Source of the DNA: Hyphobacterium sp. CCMP332
GTDB taxonomy: Bacteria; Bacteroidota; Bacteroidia; Cytophagales; CCMP332
NCBI GenBank assembly: GCA_014323545.1
Contig: CP058647.1
Location: 2,458,001-2,522,000 of the forward strand
Direction: 5' to 3'
Length of the DNA stretch: 64,000 nt
Shown: positions 36,486 through 47,117 of the stretch, one piece after another
Numbering within the stretch: the first letter of the stretch is position 1
Layout: the number at the start of each line of letters is the position of its first letter
The notes under the pieces: model-generated
Database searches by the model: none
What the model was told of the DNA's origin: nothing
The model's input: the letters and a program-made list of their open reading frames with translations, nothing else
Translations under genes and position numbers: made by a program

Positions 36486-37751
36486 ATGTTAACACAAAGA
36501 ATTCCACTGGCTGAAAGACTTAGACCTGTCGATTTGGATACTTTCATTGGTCAATCGCATTTGCTTGGAAATGGGGCTGTTCTCAGAAAGGTAATCGAGA
36601 GCGGAGTTTTACCTTCAATGATCCTATGGGGGCCTCCGGGAGTGGGGAAAACATCATTGGCAAATGTTATTGCAAATACTTTAAAACTTCCATTTCACAC
36701 ACTTTCTGCTATTGCTGCAGGTGTCAAAGATGTGAGGGAAGTGATAGAAAAAGCAAAACGGCAAGGGAATGCAATTTTGTTTATAGATGAAATTCATCGT
36801 TTTAATAAAGGACAGCAGGATGCATTACTTGGTGCGGTTGAAAAAGGAACCATCACTTTGATTGGTGCTACTACTGAAAATCCTTCTTTTGAAGTGATCA
36901 ATGCGCTTTTATCAAGATGTCAGATTTATTTATTGAAACAACTTGAAGAAAAAGATCTTAAAACTTTGGCGAACTATGCCATAGAACGCGATATTGAAAT
37001 AAAACAAAGTGGAATATCAATTAAAGAATGGGATGCTCTATTTAGAATTGCAAATGGGGATGGAAGAAAACTTCTAAATATCATTGAACTTGTATCACAG
37101 AACCTGGATGAGAATAAAGAAGTAACAAATAAATTGGTACAGCAGATTGCCCAGCAAAAGCAAATTCAGTACGATAAAAATGGAGATTTGCATTATGATA
37201 TCATCTCGGCCTTTATTAAATCAATTAGGGGAAGCGATCCAAATGCAGGAGTTTACTGGTTGGCCAGAATGATAGAAGGAGGAGAAGATCCAAAATTTAT
37301 TGCCAGAAGATTACTAATCCTTGCCTCAGAGGACATCGGGAATGCAAATCCAACAGCTTTGGTATTGGCAAATGCATGTTTTGATGCAGTTAATAAAATA
37401 GGTTGGCCGGAATCAAGAATTATTCTTTCCCAATGTGTAACATATTTGGCTTCATCACCTAAAAGCAATGCTGCATATAAGGCTATTGCTAAAGCTCAGG
37501 AAGAAGTGAGAAATAGTGGCAATTTAAGCGTCCCTTTGCCGATTCGAAATGCGCCGACAAAATTGATGAAGGATCAGGGATATGGATTGAATTATAAGTA
37601 TGCTCATGATTTTGAAGGTAATTTTGTATTGCAGGAATATTTACCGGATGAAATAAAAGACAATATTTTTTATGAACCTGGAAAAAACAAAAGAGAAGCA
37701 GATTTGCGGGCTTATCTCAAATCAAAGTGGCAGGGAAAATACAATTACTAG
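36486..37751 (+). CDS. rarA: Replication-associated recombination protein RarA (MgsA)
   Basis: 421 residues from the ATG at 36486. The longer ORF adds a hydrophobic leader unlike the family. AAA+ ATPase with Walker A WGPPGVGKTSLA, Walker B AILFIDEIHRFNKGQQDALL and sensor-1 LIGATTENPSFEV, then the C-terminal MgsA tetramerisation part (SDPNAGVYWLARMIEGGEDP, APTKLMKDQGYG). RarA acts at stalled replication forks. The adjacent AsmA-like gene begins 37 bp downstream. Confidence 0.95.
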   Translation: MLTQRIPLAERLRPVDLDTFIGQSHLLGNGAVLRKVIESGVLPSMILWGPPGVGKTSLANVIANTLKLPFHTLSAIAAGVKDVREVIEKAKRQGNAILFIDEIHRFNKGQQDALLGAVEKGTITLIGATTENPSFEVINALLSRCQIYLLKQLEEKDLKTLANYAIERDIEIKQSGISIKEWDALFRIANGDGRKLLNIIELVSQNLDENKEVTNKLVQQIAQQKQIQYDKNGDLHYDIISAFIKSIRGSDPNAGVYWLARMIEGGEDPKFIARRLLILASEDIGNANPTALVLANACFDAVNKIGWPESRIILSQCVTYLASSPKSNAAYKAIAKAQEEVRNSGNLSVPLPIRNAPTKLMKDQGYGLNYKYAHDFEGNFVLQEYLPDEIKDNIFYEPGKNKREADLRAYLKSKWQGKYNY

Positions 37752-37788
37752 AATTTACAATGAAAATTTAAGACAAGTTTAAGGTTAA

Positions 37789-40700
37789 ATGGCCAAAATA
37801 AACTCAAAGAAAAATAGAAGCCCGGAACAACGCAAAAGACGGCGTAAAAGACTGATATTCGGATCATTCGGTTTTACGCTTATTCTTTTGTCGATATTTT
37901 CTTTGCTTTTAATAATTTATGGAAATGCAATTCTCAAAAATTTTATCATCAAAACAGTTGAAATTAGAAGTGAAGGGCTATATAGGGTCGAGTTAAAAGA
38001 AATTAATGTAAACTTTCTAAAACTCGGATTTGAAGTAAATCACTTCCATCTCATTCCAGACAGGGCTATTTACAGAGCAAAAAAGGCTAAAGGAGATGTA
38101 AAAACGGGATTGTATGATATTCAAGTTCCACATTTTGAAGTCAATGGTTTGCGATTACTTACCGCTTTTTATGAGAATAGCTTTATAATTAATTCTCTGA
38201 TCATCGAAAAACCTAATCTCCGACTTTTAGATGTTCCCATATTCAGATCTAATAAAGATTACAGCGAGGAATACGATGATATAAGACCGATTATCATTGA
38301 ATTGGTAGAATATTTTTTAGTTCGCGACCTTATTATAAACGAAGGCGTTTTTGATATTTTCCTGGAGAAAGAAGGCCAGGTTGAAAATTTTACAGCTTCA
38401 AAAATATCTTTGCGATTAAAGAATTTTCAAATTGACAAAAGAAATCCCGAGGGCCAGGAAAAATTTCTTTATTCCGACGGCGCAGAACTTGTTTTCAAAG
38501 ACTATAAGCTTGTATTAAAAGATGGTATTCATGTTATCGATGCCAATGAAATTGGAATCAATACCTTGGATTCTATCGTCTATGCCAGAGGATTTAGTTT
38601 GAACCCGAGTCAAATTTCCTTGAAAGAATTAAGAGAGAGTAGGAAATCCTATTTCACAACTTTTTTTCCTGAAATATTGCTGAGTGGCGCTGATGTAATC
38701 AAAGCCTATGAAAAGGACACTTTCAATATTCAAAAGTTATTAGTACTAAGACCTAAGATTGGATATTTCAATCAGACGCCTCTATCTGAACGCGTAAAGT
38801 CAGAAAAAACACTTAAAAATCAAGTCGACTTTTTCCCTTTGATAGAAGGGTATCTGAAAGAGGTAAATATTGGGAAATTTGATTTGGAAAAAGGAAATTT
38901 CAGATATGGAGAACCATTGGAAAACGTTCCGGAAAATGTCAATATAAGTGGAATTGATGTGTTTCTTGATGAATTCCATATCGACTCGACGGCCTATAGA
39001 AATATGGAAAGGATTTTATATTCTAAAAACATTGAACTCGATTTTAGTTCTTTTAGAATGTCTCTTCGCGACTCAGTTCATGTTCTTCGAGCCAATTCAC
39101 TTTATATTTCTAGCAAAGAAAGAATACTTAAGGCAAATGGCTTACAAATTAAACCGCTAACGAATTTTGATAAAGGCATAAAAAAAGATCAGCTGAACAT
39201 TCTTCTGCCAAATATTGAACTCAGGGAACTGGATTTATACAAAATGTATCTGGAAGGCAATTTGCTAGCCAATGAGTTTATCGTGGATAACCCTATAGTG
39301 AACATTGAAATAAAGAAAAAGGGAAAAGATAAAAAGAATAAAAACGATCGCAAATCAGCCAACGATGTCTACAATTTATTCAGTAGATATTTGAGATCAT
39401 CAAGCATTAACCAGATTAATATTAATAATGGCTCAATAGATTTTGACCAAACCGTAGAAGGGAAAAATGAAGAGATTATCGCCGAGAATATTTCTCTTAT
39501 CCTTTACAATTTCTTTCTAGACTCTTCCAGTTTTGTCAGTGCGAATAACTTTCTATTTTCTGAAAATATTGATTTTGAATTAAAAGACTACGACTTTTTA
39601 TTGCCCAACGAGATAAATGAAATCAAGGTGGGTCTGTTTCAGTTTTCTTCTAAAAAAAGAGAATTAAATCTACGCGATATTAGCATGAAGGCATTGCGAA
39701 AAGATACTATCCGACAGCGATTAAAACGCCAGGGGAAATCGGGTTATCTTGAGTTTGAAATACCAACAGTAAAATTTGAAAATGCAGATATATTACGGGT
39801 ACTAAAAAACAGACAAATAATAGTAGATAAGATATTAATTGACAAGCCACGGTTGTATTCATATAAATTAGAAGAATTGCCAAAGGATACAACCCTTCCT
39901 CCTGATTTAGAAAACATCAAAAACAGTATTCATAGTTTGTTGCCTTTTATTAAAGTGAAAAAATTGGAACTATCAAATGGTGAAATAAGCAGCTTCAATA
40001 TAAATGGGGATTCAAGTGTTTTGAACTACAATAATAAATTACACCTGACATTAAAGGGATTTAATCTTTTACCTGACTCAATTTTCGTGTCTGGTGATGA
40101 CTTGTTCTTTTCCAGGTCTATTGAAGTAGTAATCCACGACCAGAAAATTTTCATTAATAAAGGCTTATATCAAATTACTTCTGACTCAACGGTTTATAAT
40201 TTTCCTGAAAAGCAATTGAAAATAATTGGCTTCAATTTGGAGCCTGTTATAAATGAAGGAATTGAATTTTCTGAATCTGTAGAGATTTCCTTACAATCAC
40301 CGATAGCCATTTTCAATAATGTAAATCTGGAAGAAGTATATAACAATCAGATTCTAAATGTTGATAGTGCAGAATTTGACACATTGAAAATAGTAATGCA
40401 ACAAAGAAATTCGGGAAACAATAAAGACAGCTTAAAAAATAGCAAATTTAACATGCCGAGGATTCTAAACGAGTTAAATGTAAGCAGCATTAATATCAGA
40501 CATGGAGAAATAGATTATTTCAATTACAAAAATTCGAAAATTGCAGAAGCCGTATTTAATGGACGGATAATTAAAACTGAACTGGCCGACCATACCATTG
40601 GTTCTCAACCTGAATCATTACCCTTTGAGGACTTTCGTTTTGTAATTCCCGAATTTAAGTTTGAAGCTAAAAAGATAAATCACACATTGTCGATCGATTC

Positions 40701-42231
40701 CATTGATTTTGATTTGGCATCAAATACAATTTCCAGCAAAAAAGTAAACTTCTTCGTCGACAGCATTTACCTTGATTCAGTTCGTCTGAAAAACTCGGTT
40801 TTTTCAAATGCAACAATTGACTCGATTTATATTAATGGCATTGATTTTAACGGTTTTTATATCAATAGGAATGTAAAGATTGACACATTCTTATTTTGGA
40901 ATCCTGGCCTTGAAATACACGATTACAGCAATACTTCTTCAAAACCCAGTTTAAAGAAAATCCAATTCTATTCTTACCTGAAGGATTATATTAAGGAATT
41001 ACATGCAGATGAAATTTTAATTTATAACGGTAAACTTAAAAACTTTAAACATGAGAATGACACCAGCGTACTCAGCTCGGTACTAAATAATATATACGTA
41101 GACTTTAGCGATTTTCTTGTCGATAGTCTATCATCAACGAGAAATAGATTTTTGTTTTCAGAAGATGTGGTATTAAGACTAAAAAACTATTCTAGAATCC
41201 TACCCGATGAAATGAATATGATAACGTTCGGTGAAATTGGATTTTCAACAGGTAATTCAAAAATTTATGCTAAAAGGACTCATCTTAAGCCCCTTTACAA
41301 CGATTATGATTACTCAAGAAAATTGGGATACCAGGGGGATAGGGTAGAAGCAAAAATTAAAACCATTGATGTCCGCGGAGTTGATCTTGAAAAACTATAT
41401 TTAAATGAAGAATTAAGGGCTGGAGAATTATTCATTGACTCCCTTTTTATAGACGATTTTAGAGATAAAAGAGTGGAATTAAACAAAAATTTTCGCCCGC
41501 CAATGATTCATGAAGTTATCAGAAATATACCTGTATTATTTTCTATAGATTCTATACACGTATTGCATGGAAATGCGAAATACCGGGAATTTGCTGCTGA
41601 TGGAGAATACCCCGGAGAAATATATTTCAATGATATCAATAGTAAAATTTATCTGGTTTCAAATGATTCAAACTATTATCAATACAATCCTAATACCTAT
41701 CTGTTCGCCATTGGAAAATTGATGGATCAGGGGGATATTATCATGAGTGGTAATTTTAATTTGTTGGATACTAATAATACATTTAGCATAAGGGGGAGTT
41801 TAGGTTCAATGGATATGACCGCTGTAAATTCAATGACAGAAAATGTGGCATTTGTTTCAATTAAAAGTGGAATTTCAAGGTCTTTGAATTTCAATTTTGA
41901 AGCCGATGAAGACTATGCTGAAGGAGATTTAAATTTTCAGTATTCGAAGTTTAAAATCTTTGTAATTAATAAAAAAACAGGTGAAGCTGAAGGTTTGGAT
42001 GAAGGAATAGTGTCCTGGTTTGCAAACACCTTTTTGATCAATAGTAAAAATCCACATTTGGGGTTTTTTAAGGATGGTGAAATATTTTTCCGTAGGGATA
42101 AAGGCAAGTCAATTGTAAATTATGTTTGGAAGGCCATTTATAGCGGAATAAAAACGAGTATTGGTGCTCAAACCCAGAAGAAATTACATAAGATTGCCGA
42201 GAAACAGGAAAAGGCAGCAAAAAAGAAATAA
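37789..42231 (+). CDS. Very large AsmA/TamB-like envelope protein
   Basis: 1480 residues with one N-terminal TM anchor after a strongly basic stretch (RKRRRKRLIFGS; TM about 23-46). The rest is a long series of beta-rich repeats of about 200-260 residues. Each contains a phrase like INNGSIDF or IYNGKLKNF, then FLFSENIDFELKDYDFLLPNE or FLFSEDVVLRLKNYSRILPDE, then a helix-poor linker. The C-terminal segment (about 1330-1460: MDMTAVNSMTENVAFVSIKSG, then GKSIVNYVWKAIYSGIKTSIG) resembles AsmA-family C-termini, which contact the outer membrane. AsmA/TamB/YhdP proteins form periplasm-spanning grooves that move phospholipids. This is an inference from layout, not from a firm domain match. Confidence 0.75.
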   Translation: MAKINSKKNRSPEQRKRRRKRLIFGSFGFTLILLSIFSLLLIIYGNAILKNFIIKTVEIRSEGLYRVELKEINVNFLKLGFEVNHFHLIPDRAIYRAKKAKGDVKTGLYDIQVPHFEVNGLRLLTAFYENSFIINSLIIEKPNLRLLDVPIFRSNKDYSEEYDDIRPIIIELVEYFLVRDLIINEGVFDIFLEKEGQVENFTASKISLRLKNFQIDKRNPEGQEKFLYSDGAELVFKDYKLVLKDGIHVIDANEIGINTLDSIVYARGFSLNPSQISLKELRESRKSYFTTFFPEILLSGADVIKAYEKDTFNIQKLLVLRPKIGYFNQTPLSERVKSEKTLKNQVDFFPLIEGYLKEVNIGKFDLEKGNFRYGEPLENVPENVNISGIDVFLDEFHIDSTAYRNMERILYSKNIELDFSSFRMSLRDSVHVLRANSLYISSKERILKANGLQIKPLTNFDKGIKKDQLNILLPNIELRELDLYKMYLEGNLLANEFIVDNPIVNIEIKKKGKDKKNKNDRKSANDVYNLFSRYLRSSSINQININNGSIDFDQTVEGKNEEIIAENISLILYNFFLDSSSFVSANNFLFSENIDFELKDYDFLLPNEINEIKVGLFQFSSKKRELNLRDISMKALRKDTIRQRLKRQGKSGYLEFEIPTVKFENADILRVLKNRQIIVDKILIDKPRLYSYKLEELPKDTTLPPDLENIKNSIHSLLPFIKVKKLELSNGEISSFNINGDSSVLNYNNKLHLTLKGFNLLPDSIFVSGDDLFFSRSIEVVIHDQKIFINKGLYQITSDSTVYNFPEKQLKIIGFNLEPVINEGIEFSESVEISLQSPIAIFNNVNLEEVYNNQILNVDSAEFDTLKIVMQQRNSGNNKDSLKNSKFNMPRILNELNVSSINIRHGEIDYFNYKNSKIAEAVFNGRIIKTELADHTIGSQPESLPFEDFRFVIPEFKFEAKKINHTLSIDSIDFDLASNTISSKKVNFFVDSIYLDSVRLKNSVFSNATIDSIYINGIDFNGFYINRNVKIDTFLFWNPGLEIHDYSNTSSKPSLKKIQFYSYLKDYIKELHADEILIYNGKLKNFKHENDTSVLSSVLNNIYVDFSDFLVDSLSSTRNRFLFSEDVVLRLKNYSRILPDEMNMITFGEIGFSTGNSKIYAKRTHLKPLYNDYDYSRKLGYQGDRVEAKIKTIDVRGVDLEKLYLNEELRAGELFIDSLFIDDFRDKRVELNKNFRPPMIHEVIRNIPVLFSIDSIHVLHGNAKYREFAADGEYPGEIYFNDINSKIYLVSNDSNYYQYNPNTYLFAIGKLMDQGDIIMSGNFNLLDTNNTFSIRGSLGSMDMTAVNSMTENVAFVSIKSGISRSLNFNFEADEDYAEGDLNFQYSKFKIFVINKKTGEAEGLDEGIVSWFANTFLINSKNPHLGFFKDGEIFFRRDKGKSIVNYVWKAIYSGIKTSIGAQTQKKLHKIAEKQEKAAKKK

Positions 42232-42280
42232 AATCTTCCATTCGGATTCGTTATTTTTATAAATTATTTAAACCAATAAT

Positions 42281-43510
42281 ATGAAATTACTACTACGATT
42301 TAAATACATTCTGTCTATATCAGTCATAACAACGCTTCTATTTTCTTGTAACTCAGAAGATGACATTATTGCTCCGGGAAATGAGAATCAGGAACCTTCG
42401 GTTTTGGTTTCTTTAGATACTTTTCTTATTAGACCTTCTGGTGAGCTCCAAACTTTTGTTGAAGCGGCTATTTCTGGAATAGATCCAGCAACAATTAAAT
42501 ATGATGCAGTCATTTTAAAGGTTGTATATAGAACAAAGTATAAAGGAGAAACAATAAATGCTTCTGGACTTGTTATTCTGCCTTCGACAGAAGATGAAGT
42601 TGATATGTTGAGTTTCCAGCATGGAACGATTGGTTCTGATGCAGAAGCACCAAGTAATATTACTTTACAGGATCAGGCAGCAATTTTTTATTCGGCAATA
42701 GCGGGTACCGGAATGATTGCTGTGATACCTGATTTTATCGGTTTTGGAGCTTCAGCTAACATTCCGCATCCTTATTATGTTGAGGATCTTACTGCAAGTG
42801 CAACTATAGATAATATCAGAGCTGCAAAGGAAATTGCTGAGTTATTCCAATTGGATTTCAATAACGAATTATACCTTGCAGGCTATTCACAAGGTGGCTA
42901 CGCCACAATGGCCACGCATAAATGGATAGAAGAAAAAGGATTAGATGGATTTAATCTTATTGCTTCATTCCCTTCTTCAGGAGGATATGACATGAAGGGG
43001 TTTCAGGAGTACTTTTTTACCCTAGAAACATTTCATCAACCTTTTTACATGGCTTATGTAGTAAATGCATTCAAATCTGCTTATGATATGAGCCTAAATT
43101 TTAGTGATGTATTTAATGACCCATATGCTTCTAGAATTCCGGATTTGTTTAATGGACAGTACACAGGTACAGAAATAAATAATCAGCTTAATGATACGCT
43201 AAGTGTATTATTAAAAGCAGAGGCAATTGCAGGTTTGGAAACGGATCCCTTATACGCAGATCTTAAAATGCAACTAATTGAAAACTCCTTGACTGATTGG
43301 GTGCCACAAAAAAGAATGTTTATGTATCATGGTACATCCGATGTTACAGTACCATATCAAAACTCTATTGACACCTATGATCAGCTAATTGAAAATGGTG
43401 CATCGGAAAATATTGTAACCTTTACTCCATTGCAGGATGCAACACATGGTACCGGTGTAATTCCTTATATCGGTGAATTAGCTAGTGAACTGATTATCTT
43501 AAGAAATTAA
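42281..43510 (+). CDS. Lipoprotein alpha/beta-hydrolase
   Basis: 409 residues with a lipoprotein signal peptide (lipobox LLFSC, Cys about 23) and a secretory-lipase-like alpha/beta-hydrolase fold. The nucleophile elbow is GYSQGG (Ser about 202), the acid is probably the Asp in [11 protein letters not shown] (about 350), and the His is in DATHGTG (about 388). A lipase, esterase or feruloyl-esterase-like role at the cell surface is likely. The substrate is unknown. The stop overlaps the end of the convergent asnS by 4 bp. Confidence 0.83.
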   Translation: MKLLLRFKYILSISVITTLLFSCNSEDDIIAPGNENQEPSVLVSLDTFLIRPSGELQTFVEAAISGIDPATIKYDAVILKVVYRTKYKGETINASGLVILPSTEDEVDMLSFQHGTIGSDAEAPSNITLQDQAAIFYSAIAGTGMIAVIPDFIGFGASANIPHPYYVEDLTASATIDNIRAAKEIAELFQLDFNNELYLAGYSQGGYATMATHKWIEEKGLDGFNLIASFPSSGGYDMKGFQEYFFTLETFHQPFYMAYVVNAFKSAYDMSLNFSDVFNDPYASRIPDLFNGQYTGTEINNQLNDTLSVLLKAEAIAGLETDPLYADLKMQLIENSLTDWVPQKRMFMYHGTSDVTVPYQNSIDTYDQLIENGASENIVTFTPLQDATHGTGVIPYIGELASELIILRN

Positions 43511-44949
43511 AATTCTGCATTTTTTGGTGCTCGCGGGAATGGAATGACATCCCGAATGTTTGACATTCCCGTGATAAACACCATCATTCTCTCAAATCCA
43601 AGTCCAAAACCACTATGTGGTACAGTACCGTATTTTCTTGTTTCCAAATACCACCATACATCTTTCTCAGGAATTCCGATTTCCTTAATTCTTGAACTTA
43701 GGATGTCTAACCTTTCTTCTCTTTGAGAACCACCCACGATTTCACCTATTCCGGGAAATAATACATCCATTGCAGCTACCGTTTTGTCATCCTCATTGAC
43801 CCGCATATAAAATGCTTTTATGGCCTTTGGATAATTGTAAATAATCACTGGTTTTTTAAAGTGTTTTTCAACAAGAAACTTTTCGTGTTCGGACTGAAAA
43901 TCCATGCCCCATTCTTCAACCGGGTATTCAAATTTCTTCTTTTGATTTGGTTTCGATCGCTTTAAAATTTCAAAAGCTGTTGAATAATCTATCCTTTCAA
44001 AATTATTGCTTATTGCAAAATCAATACGATCAATCAAACTCATTGCGCTTCTTTCATTTTGGGGCTTTTCAGATTGAGCTTTATCAAAGCGTTCAGCCAA
44101 AAATTTGAGATCTTCCGATGCATGCTCTTTAACATAGTCAAGACAATATTTCAATAACTTTTCAGCCAGGTCCATATTGTCATATATATCCGCAAAGGCA
44201 ACTTCGGGTTCTATCATCCAGAATTCGGCTAAATGACGGGTAGTATTTGAGTTCTCAGCGCGGAAAGTGGGGCCAAAAGTGTAAACTTTTGATAGGGCCA
44301 GGGCTCCAAGTTCTGCCTCTAACTGTCCGGATACTGTTAAATTGGTTTCCTTACCAAAAAAGTCCTCTTCATAATTAACCTCACCTTCTTCATTTAAGGG
44401 AGGTTTTTTTGGATCCAGGGTAGTTACCCTAAACATTTCGCCCGCACCCTCCGCGTCGGAACCTGTAATTATTGGCGAATGCAAATAATAAAATCCGTTT
44501 TTGTTAAAGAAATTGTGAATAGCAAATGCCAGGTGATGTCGAATTCTAAACACCGCACCGAAAGTATTACTCCTTGGCCTCAAATGAGCTATTTCTCTTA
44601 AGAATTCGAGACTATGCTTTTTTGGTTGCAGTGGGTATAATTCGGCATCTGCATCGCCTAAAATTTCAAATATATTTGCCTGAATTTCAAAATCTTGACC
44701 GCTGCCCACGGAAGGAACAAGTTTCCCAATCACTTTAATGGATGCACCTGTGGTTATCCGCTTGATTTCTGCATCATTAAATGAAGCGTTATCTAAGACA
44801 ACTTGAATATTATTTATAGTTGAACCATCATTGAGCGCAATAAAGGAAACATTCTTATTGCCGCGTCTTGTTCTAACCCAGCCCATGGCGCAAATCTCAT
44901 TTCCTTCGTTTTCACCCTTCAATAAATTTTTAATTTCTACTCTTTTCAA
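43507..44949 (-). CDS. asnS: Asparaginyl-tRNA synthetase
   Basis: A 480-residue class IIb aminoacyl-tRNA synthetase. An N-terminal OB-fold anticodon-binding domain ([21 protein letters not shown]) precedes the catalytic core with motif 2 ([22 protein letters not shown]) and motif 3 ([27 protein letters not shown]). The [13 protein letters not shown] ending distinguishes AsnRS from AspRS. Charges tRNA-Asn. The start appears to be TTG: no ATG exists near the usual MKRxxI opening. Divergent from rpoN. Confidence 0.96.
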   Translation of the reverse strand: MKRVEIKNLLKGENEGNEICAMGWVRTRRGNKNVSFIALNDGSTINNIQVVLDNASFNDAEIKRITTGASIKVIGKLVPSVGSGQDFEIQANIFEILGDADAELYPLQPKKHSLEFLREIAHLRPRSNTFGAVFRIRHHLAFAIHNFFNKNGFYYLHSPIITGSDAEGAGEMFRVTTLDPKKPPLNEEGEVNYEEDFFGKETNLTVSGQLEAELGALALSKVYTFGPTFRAENSNTTRHLAEFWMIEPEVAFADIYDNMDLAEKLLKYCLDYVKEHASEDLKFLAERFDKAQSEKPQNERSAMSLIDRIDFAISNNFERIDYSTAFEILKRSKPNQKKKFEYPVEEWGMDFQSEHEKFLVEKHFKKPVIIYNYPKAIKAFYMRVNEDDKTVAAMDVLFPGIGEIVGGSQREERLDILSSRIKEIGIPEKDVWWYLETRKYGTVPHSGFGLGFERMMVFITGMSNIRDVIPFPRAPKNAEF

Positions 44950-45016
44950 TTGTCCTATTTTTTGTAAATCTAAAGAAGCTGCAAAAAAAACTAATTTTAG
45001 CCAGTTTTATGAATCT

Positions 45017-45041
45017 ATCTGATAAAATCAGATTATTTTTG
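45017..45041 (+). promoter_or_regulatory. rpoN promoter: -7 TATTTTTG with abutting palindrome
   Basis: The -7 element TATTTTTG (45034-45041) matches TAnnTTTG exactly and lies 28 bp before the rpoN ATG. Directly upstream is a perfect inverted repeat ATCTGAT-AAA-ATCAGAT (45017-45033), filling the spacer toward a TTTATG -33-like element at 45006-45011. A repressor bound there would block the promoter. Confidence 0.6.
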
Positions 45042-45069
45042 ATTTGAACATTTATTCATTTTTCAATTT

Positions 45070-46509
45070 ATGCAGAGGATTAGTCTAAAGCAGACCTTAA
45101 GTCAGAAATTATCACCACAGCAAATTCAATTTATCAAATTGCTACAGGTGCCTACTGCCGAATTAGAAACCAGAATAGAAGAGGAATTAGAAGCAAATCC
45201 GGCTCTTGAAGAAGGGGAAGGTGATGAAATTGCTGCAGATTCTGAGAATTCAGAATCCGAGAAAACAGAAGAGAGAGATGATGAGATCGGGTTAGAAGAC
45301 TATCTTCATGATGAATACTCGGGATATAAAATGGCCGGTGACGGTCCCAATCCAGATGATGAAAACAAGCAGACACCCATTGTATCCGGCTCAAGCCTGC
45401 TCGAACGACTTGAGAATCAAATGGGATTTAGAAAATTAAGCGAGCGTGAACAGGAAATCGCTAAACAGATAATTGGGAGCATAGATGCTGATGGATATTT
45501 GCGTCGTGAATTAGAAGCAATTTCAAATGATCTGGCATTCTCAAAAAACATAGAGGCGGAATACGATGAACTGGAAAATCTTTTATATGAAGTACAGAAA
45601 CTTGATCCTCCGGGAATTGGAGCACGGGATTTAAAAGAGTGTCTGGTACTTCAGTTAAAAAGAAAAAAAAGCGATCCGATTCGACGGAAAGCAATTGAAC
45701 TTCTGGAATCAAGCTTTAACGAGTTTTCTAAAAAGCATTATGAGAAAATTCAAAAAAAACTTGATGTCGATGCGGAAGAATTAAAAGAAATAATAGCAGA
45801 GATAATTAAGCTCAATCCCAAACCCGGAGGCAGCTCAGATGCAGCTCAAACAAGAAATGAATATATCATTCCGGATTTTATAATTGTAAACAATGACGGC
45901 GATTTGGAAATTTCATTGAATTCAAGAAATGCACCTGAATTAAGAGTAAGCAGGTCTTATTCAGAAATGTTTCAGGCTTATGATAAAAGCCCAAAGAAAG
46001 ACAAGGGAATGAAACAGGCGGTCTCCTTTGTTAAACAAAAGCTCGATGCAGCAAAATGGTTTATTGATGCCATAAAGCAAAGGCAAGAGACCTTGATGAA
46101 AACTATGAATGCTATTGTTCAATTTCAATACGACTTTTTTCTGGAAGGGGATGAGGGCAAACTTAAGCCGATGATATTGAAAGATATTGCAGAGCGAATT
46201 AACATGGATATTTCGACCGTTTCGCGGGTGGCCAATAGCAAAGCTGTACAAACAGAATTTGGTATTTACCCATTAAAATTCTTTTTTTCCGAAGGGATTG
46301 CGACGGATTCGGGTGAAGATGTAAGCAGCAGAGAGGTAAAACAAATGCTCAAAAGGTTTATTGAAGAGGAGGACAAGAAGAAACCGCTCTCTGATGATAA
46401 ACTGGAAAAACTTTTAAAAACAAAAGGCTATCAAATAGCAAGAAGAACTGTTGCAAAATACAGGGAACAATTGGGAATCCCTGTTGCGCGACTTAGAAAG
46501 GAATTATAA
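45070..46509 (+). CDS. rpoN: RNA polymerase sigma-54 factor
   Basis: A 479-residue sigma-54. The Gln-rich activator-interaction region is at the N-terminus (LKQTLSQKLSPQQIQFIKLLQVP), followed by an acidic linker (about 45-100), the core-binding region (about 105-270), the HTH region (INMDISTVSRVANSKAVQTEFG, about 378-399) and the RpoN box (ARRTVAKYREQLGIP, about 457-471) that reads the -24 element. It needs AAA+ enhancer-binding proteins. None is encoded in this window. Followed 1 bp later by a PAP2-like membrane protein. Confidence 0.95.
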   Translation: MQRISLKQTLSQKLSPQQIQFIKLLQVPTAELETRIEEELEANPALEEGEGDEIAADSENSESEKTEERDDEIGLEDYLHDEYSGYKMAGDGPNPDDENKQTPIVSGSSLLERLENQMGFRKLSEREQEIAKQIIGSIDADGYLRRELEAISNDLAFSKNIEAEYDELENLLYEVQKLDPPGIGARDLKECLVLQLKRKKSDPIRRKAIELLESSFNEFSKKHYEKIQKKLDVDAEELKEIIAEIIKLNPKPGGSSDAAQTRNEYIIPDFIIVNNDGDLEISLNSRNAPELRVSRSYSEMFQAYDKSPKKDKGMKQAVSFVKQKLDAAKWFIDAIKQRQETLMKTMNAIVQFQYDFFLEGDEGKLKPMILKDIAERINMDISTVSRVANSKAVQTEFGIYPLKFFFSEGIATDSGEDVSSREVKQMLKRFIEEEDKKKPLSDDKLEKLLKTKGYQIARRTVAKYREQLGIPVARLRKEL

Positions 46510-46510
46510 T

Positions 46511-47113
46511 ATGAAGAAAAATCTGGCATTAGCTATTTCGGTTTTACTGCATCCATTATTGATGCCAAGTATTATTTTTTTAAGCATTTTTGAATTTGCC
46601 CCGATCATAATATCCAATGTTCAAAATAAATGGATTCTACTTATGCTCATTTTTTCGGGGTCCTACCTCGTTCCAATATTTTTAATTTTAACGATGTATA
46701 ATTTGGGCATAGTAAAGGACATTAAATTGGATAATAAGTCCGAAAGGCGATGGCCAATGATTGCATCTACAATAATATATATAGCTTTTACCTATTTATT
46801 GGTGGGTAAAACTCCAATGATAGTGCCATTAATTATGACTGGTATTACATTTACGCTTGCACTAACCACCTTAATCACACGTTTTTGGAAAATTTCAGCT
46901 CATTCGGTAGGGGCAGCAGGCACAAGCGCTTTTTTATTGCTTTGTGTGCTGCGCTTTAGCGAAATGAACCTATTGATCCCGGCTTTATTGATGGTCATGT
47001 TATCAGGGTTTTTAATCTCTGCGAGGTTGTATCTACAGGCTCATACACCAAAGCAAATCATTGCGGGAATTGCGTTGGGTATTCTGGTATCTTTTGGTGT
47101 TTTTTTAATTTAA
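46511..47113 (+). CDS. PAP2-like integral membrane protein
   Basis: 200 residues from the ATG at 46511, one base after the rpoN stop. Five or six TM helices. The layout and two weak motifs recall PAP2 phosphatases: WKISAHSVGAAGTSAF in place of the PSGH motif, and SARLYLQAHTPKQIIAGIALG in place of SRxxxxxHxxxDxxxG. The catalytic Lys/Arg motif (KxxxxxxRP) is only suggested by DNKSERRWPM. Lipid-phosphate phosphatase activity is possible but unproven. Probably translated together with rpoN. Confidence 0.68.
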   Translation: MKKNLALAISVLLHPLLMPSIIFLSIFEFAPIIISNVQNKWILLMLIFSGSYLVPIFLILTMYNLGIVKDIKLDNKSERRWPMIASTIIYIAFTYLLVGKTPMIVPLIMTGITFTLALTTLITRFWKISAHSVGAAGTSAFLLLCVLRFSEMNLLIPALLMVMLSGFLISARLYLQAHTPKQIIAGIALGILVSFGVFLI

Positions 47114-47117
47114 ATAC

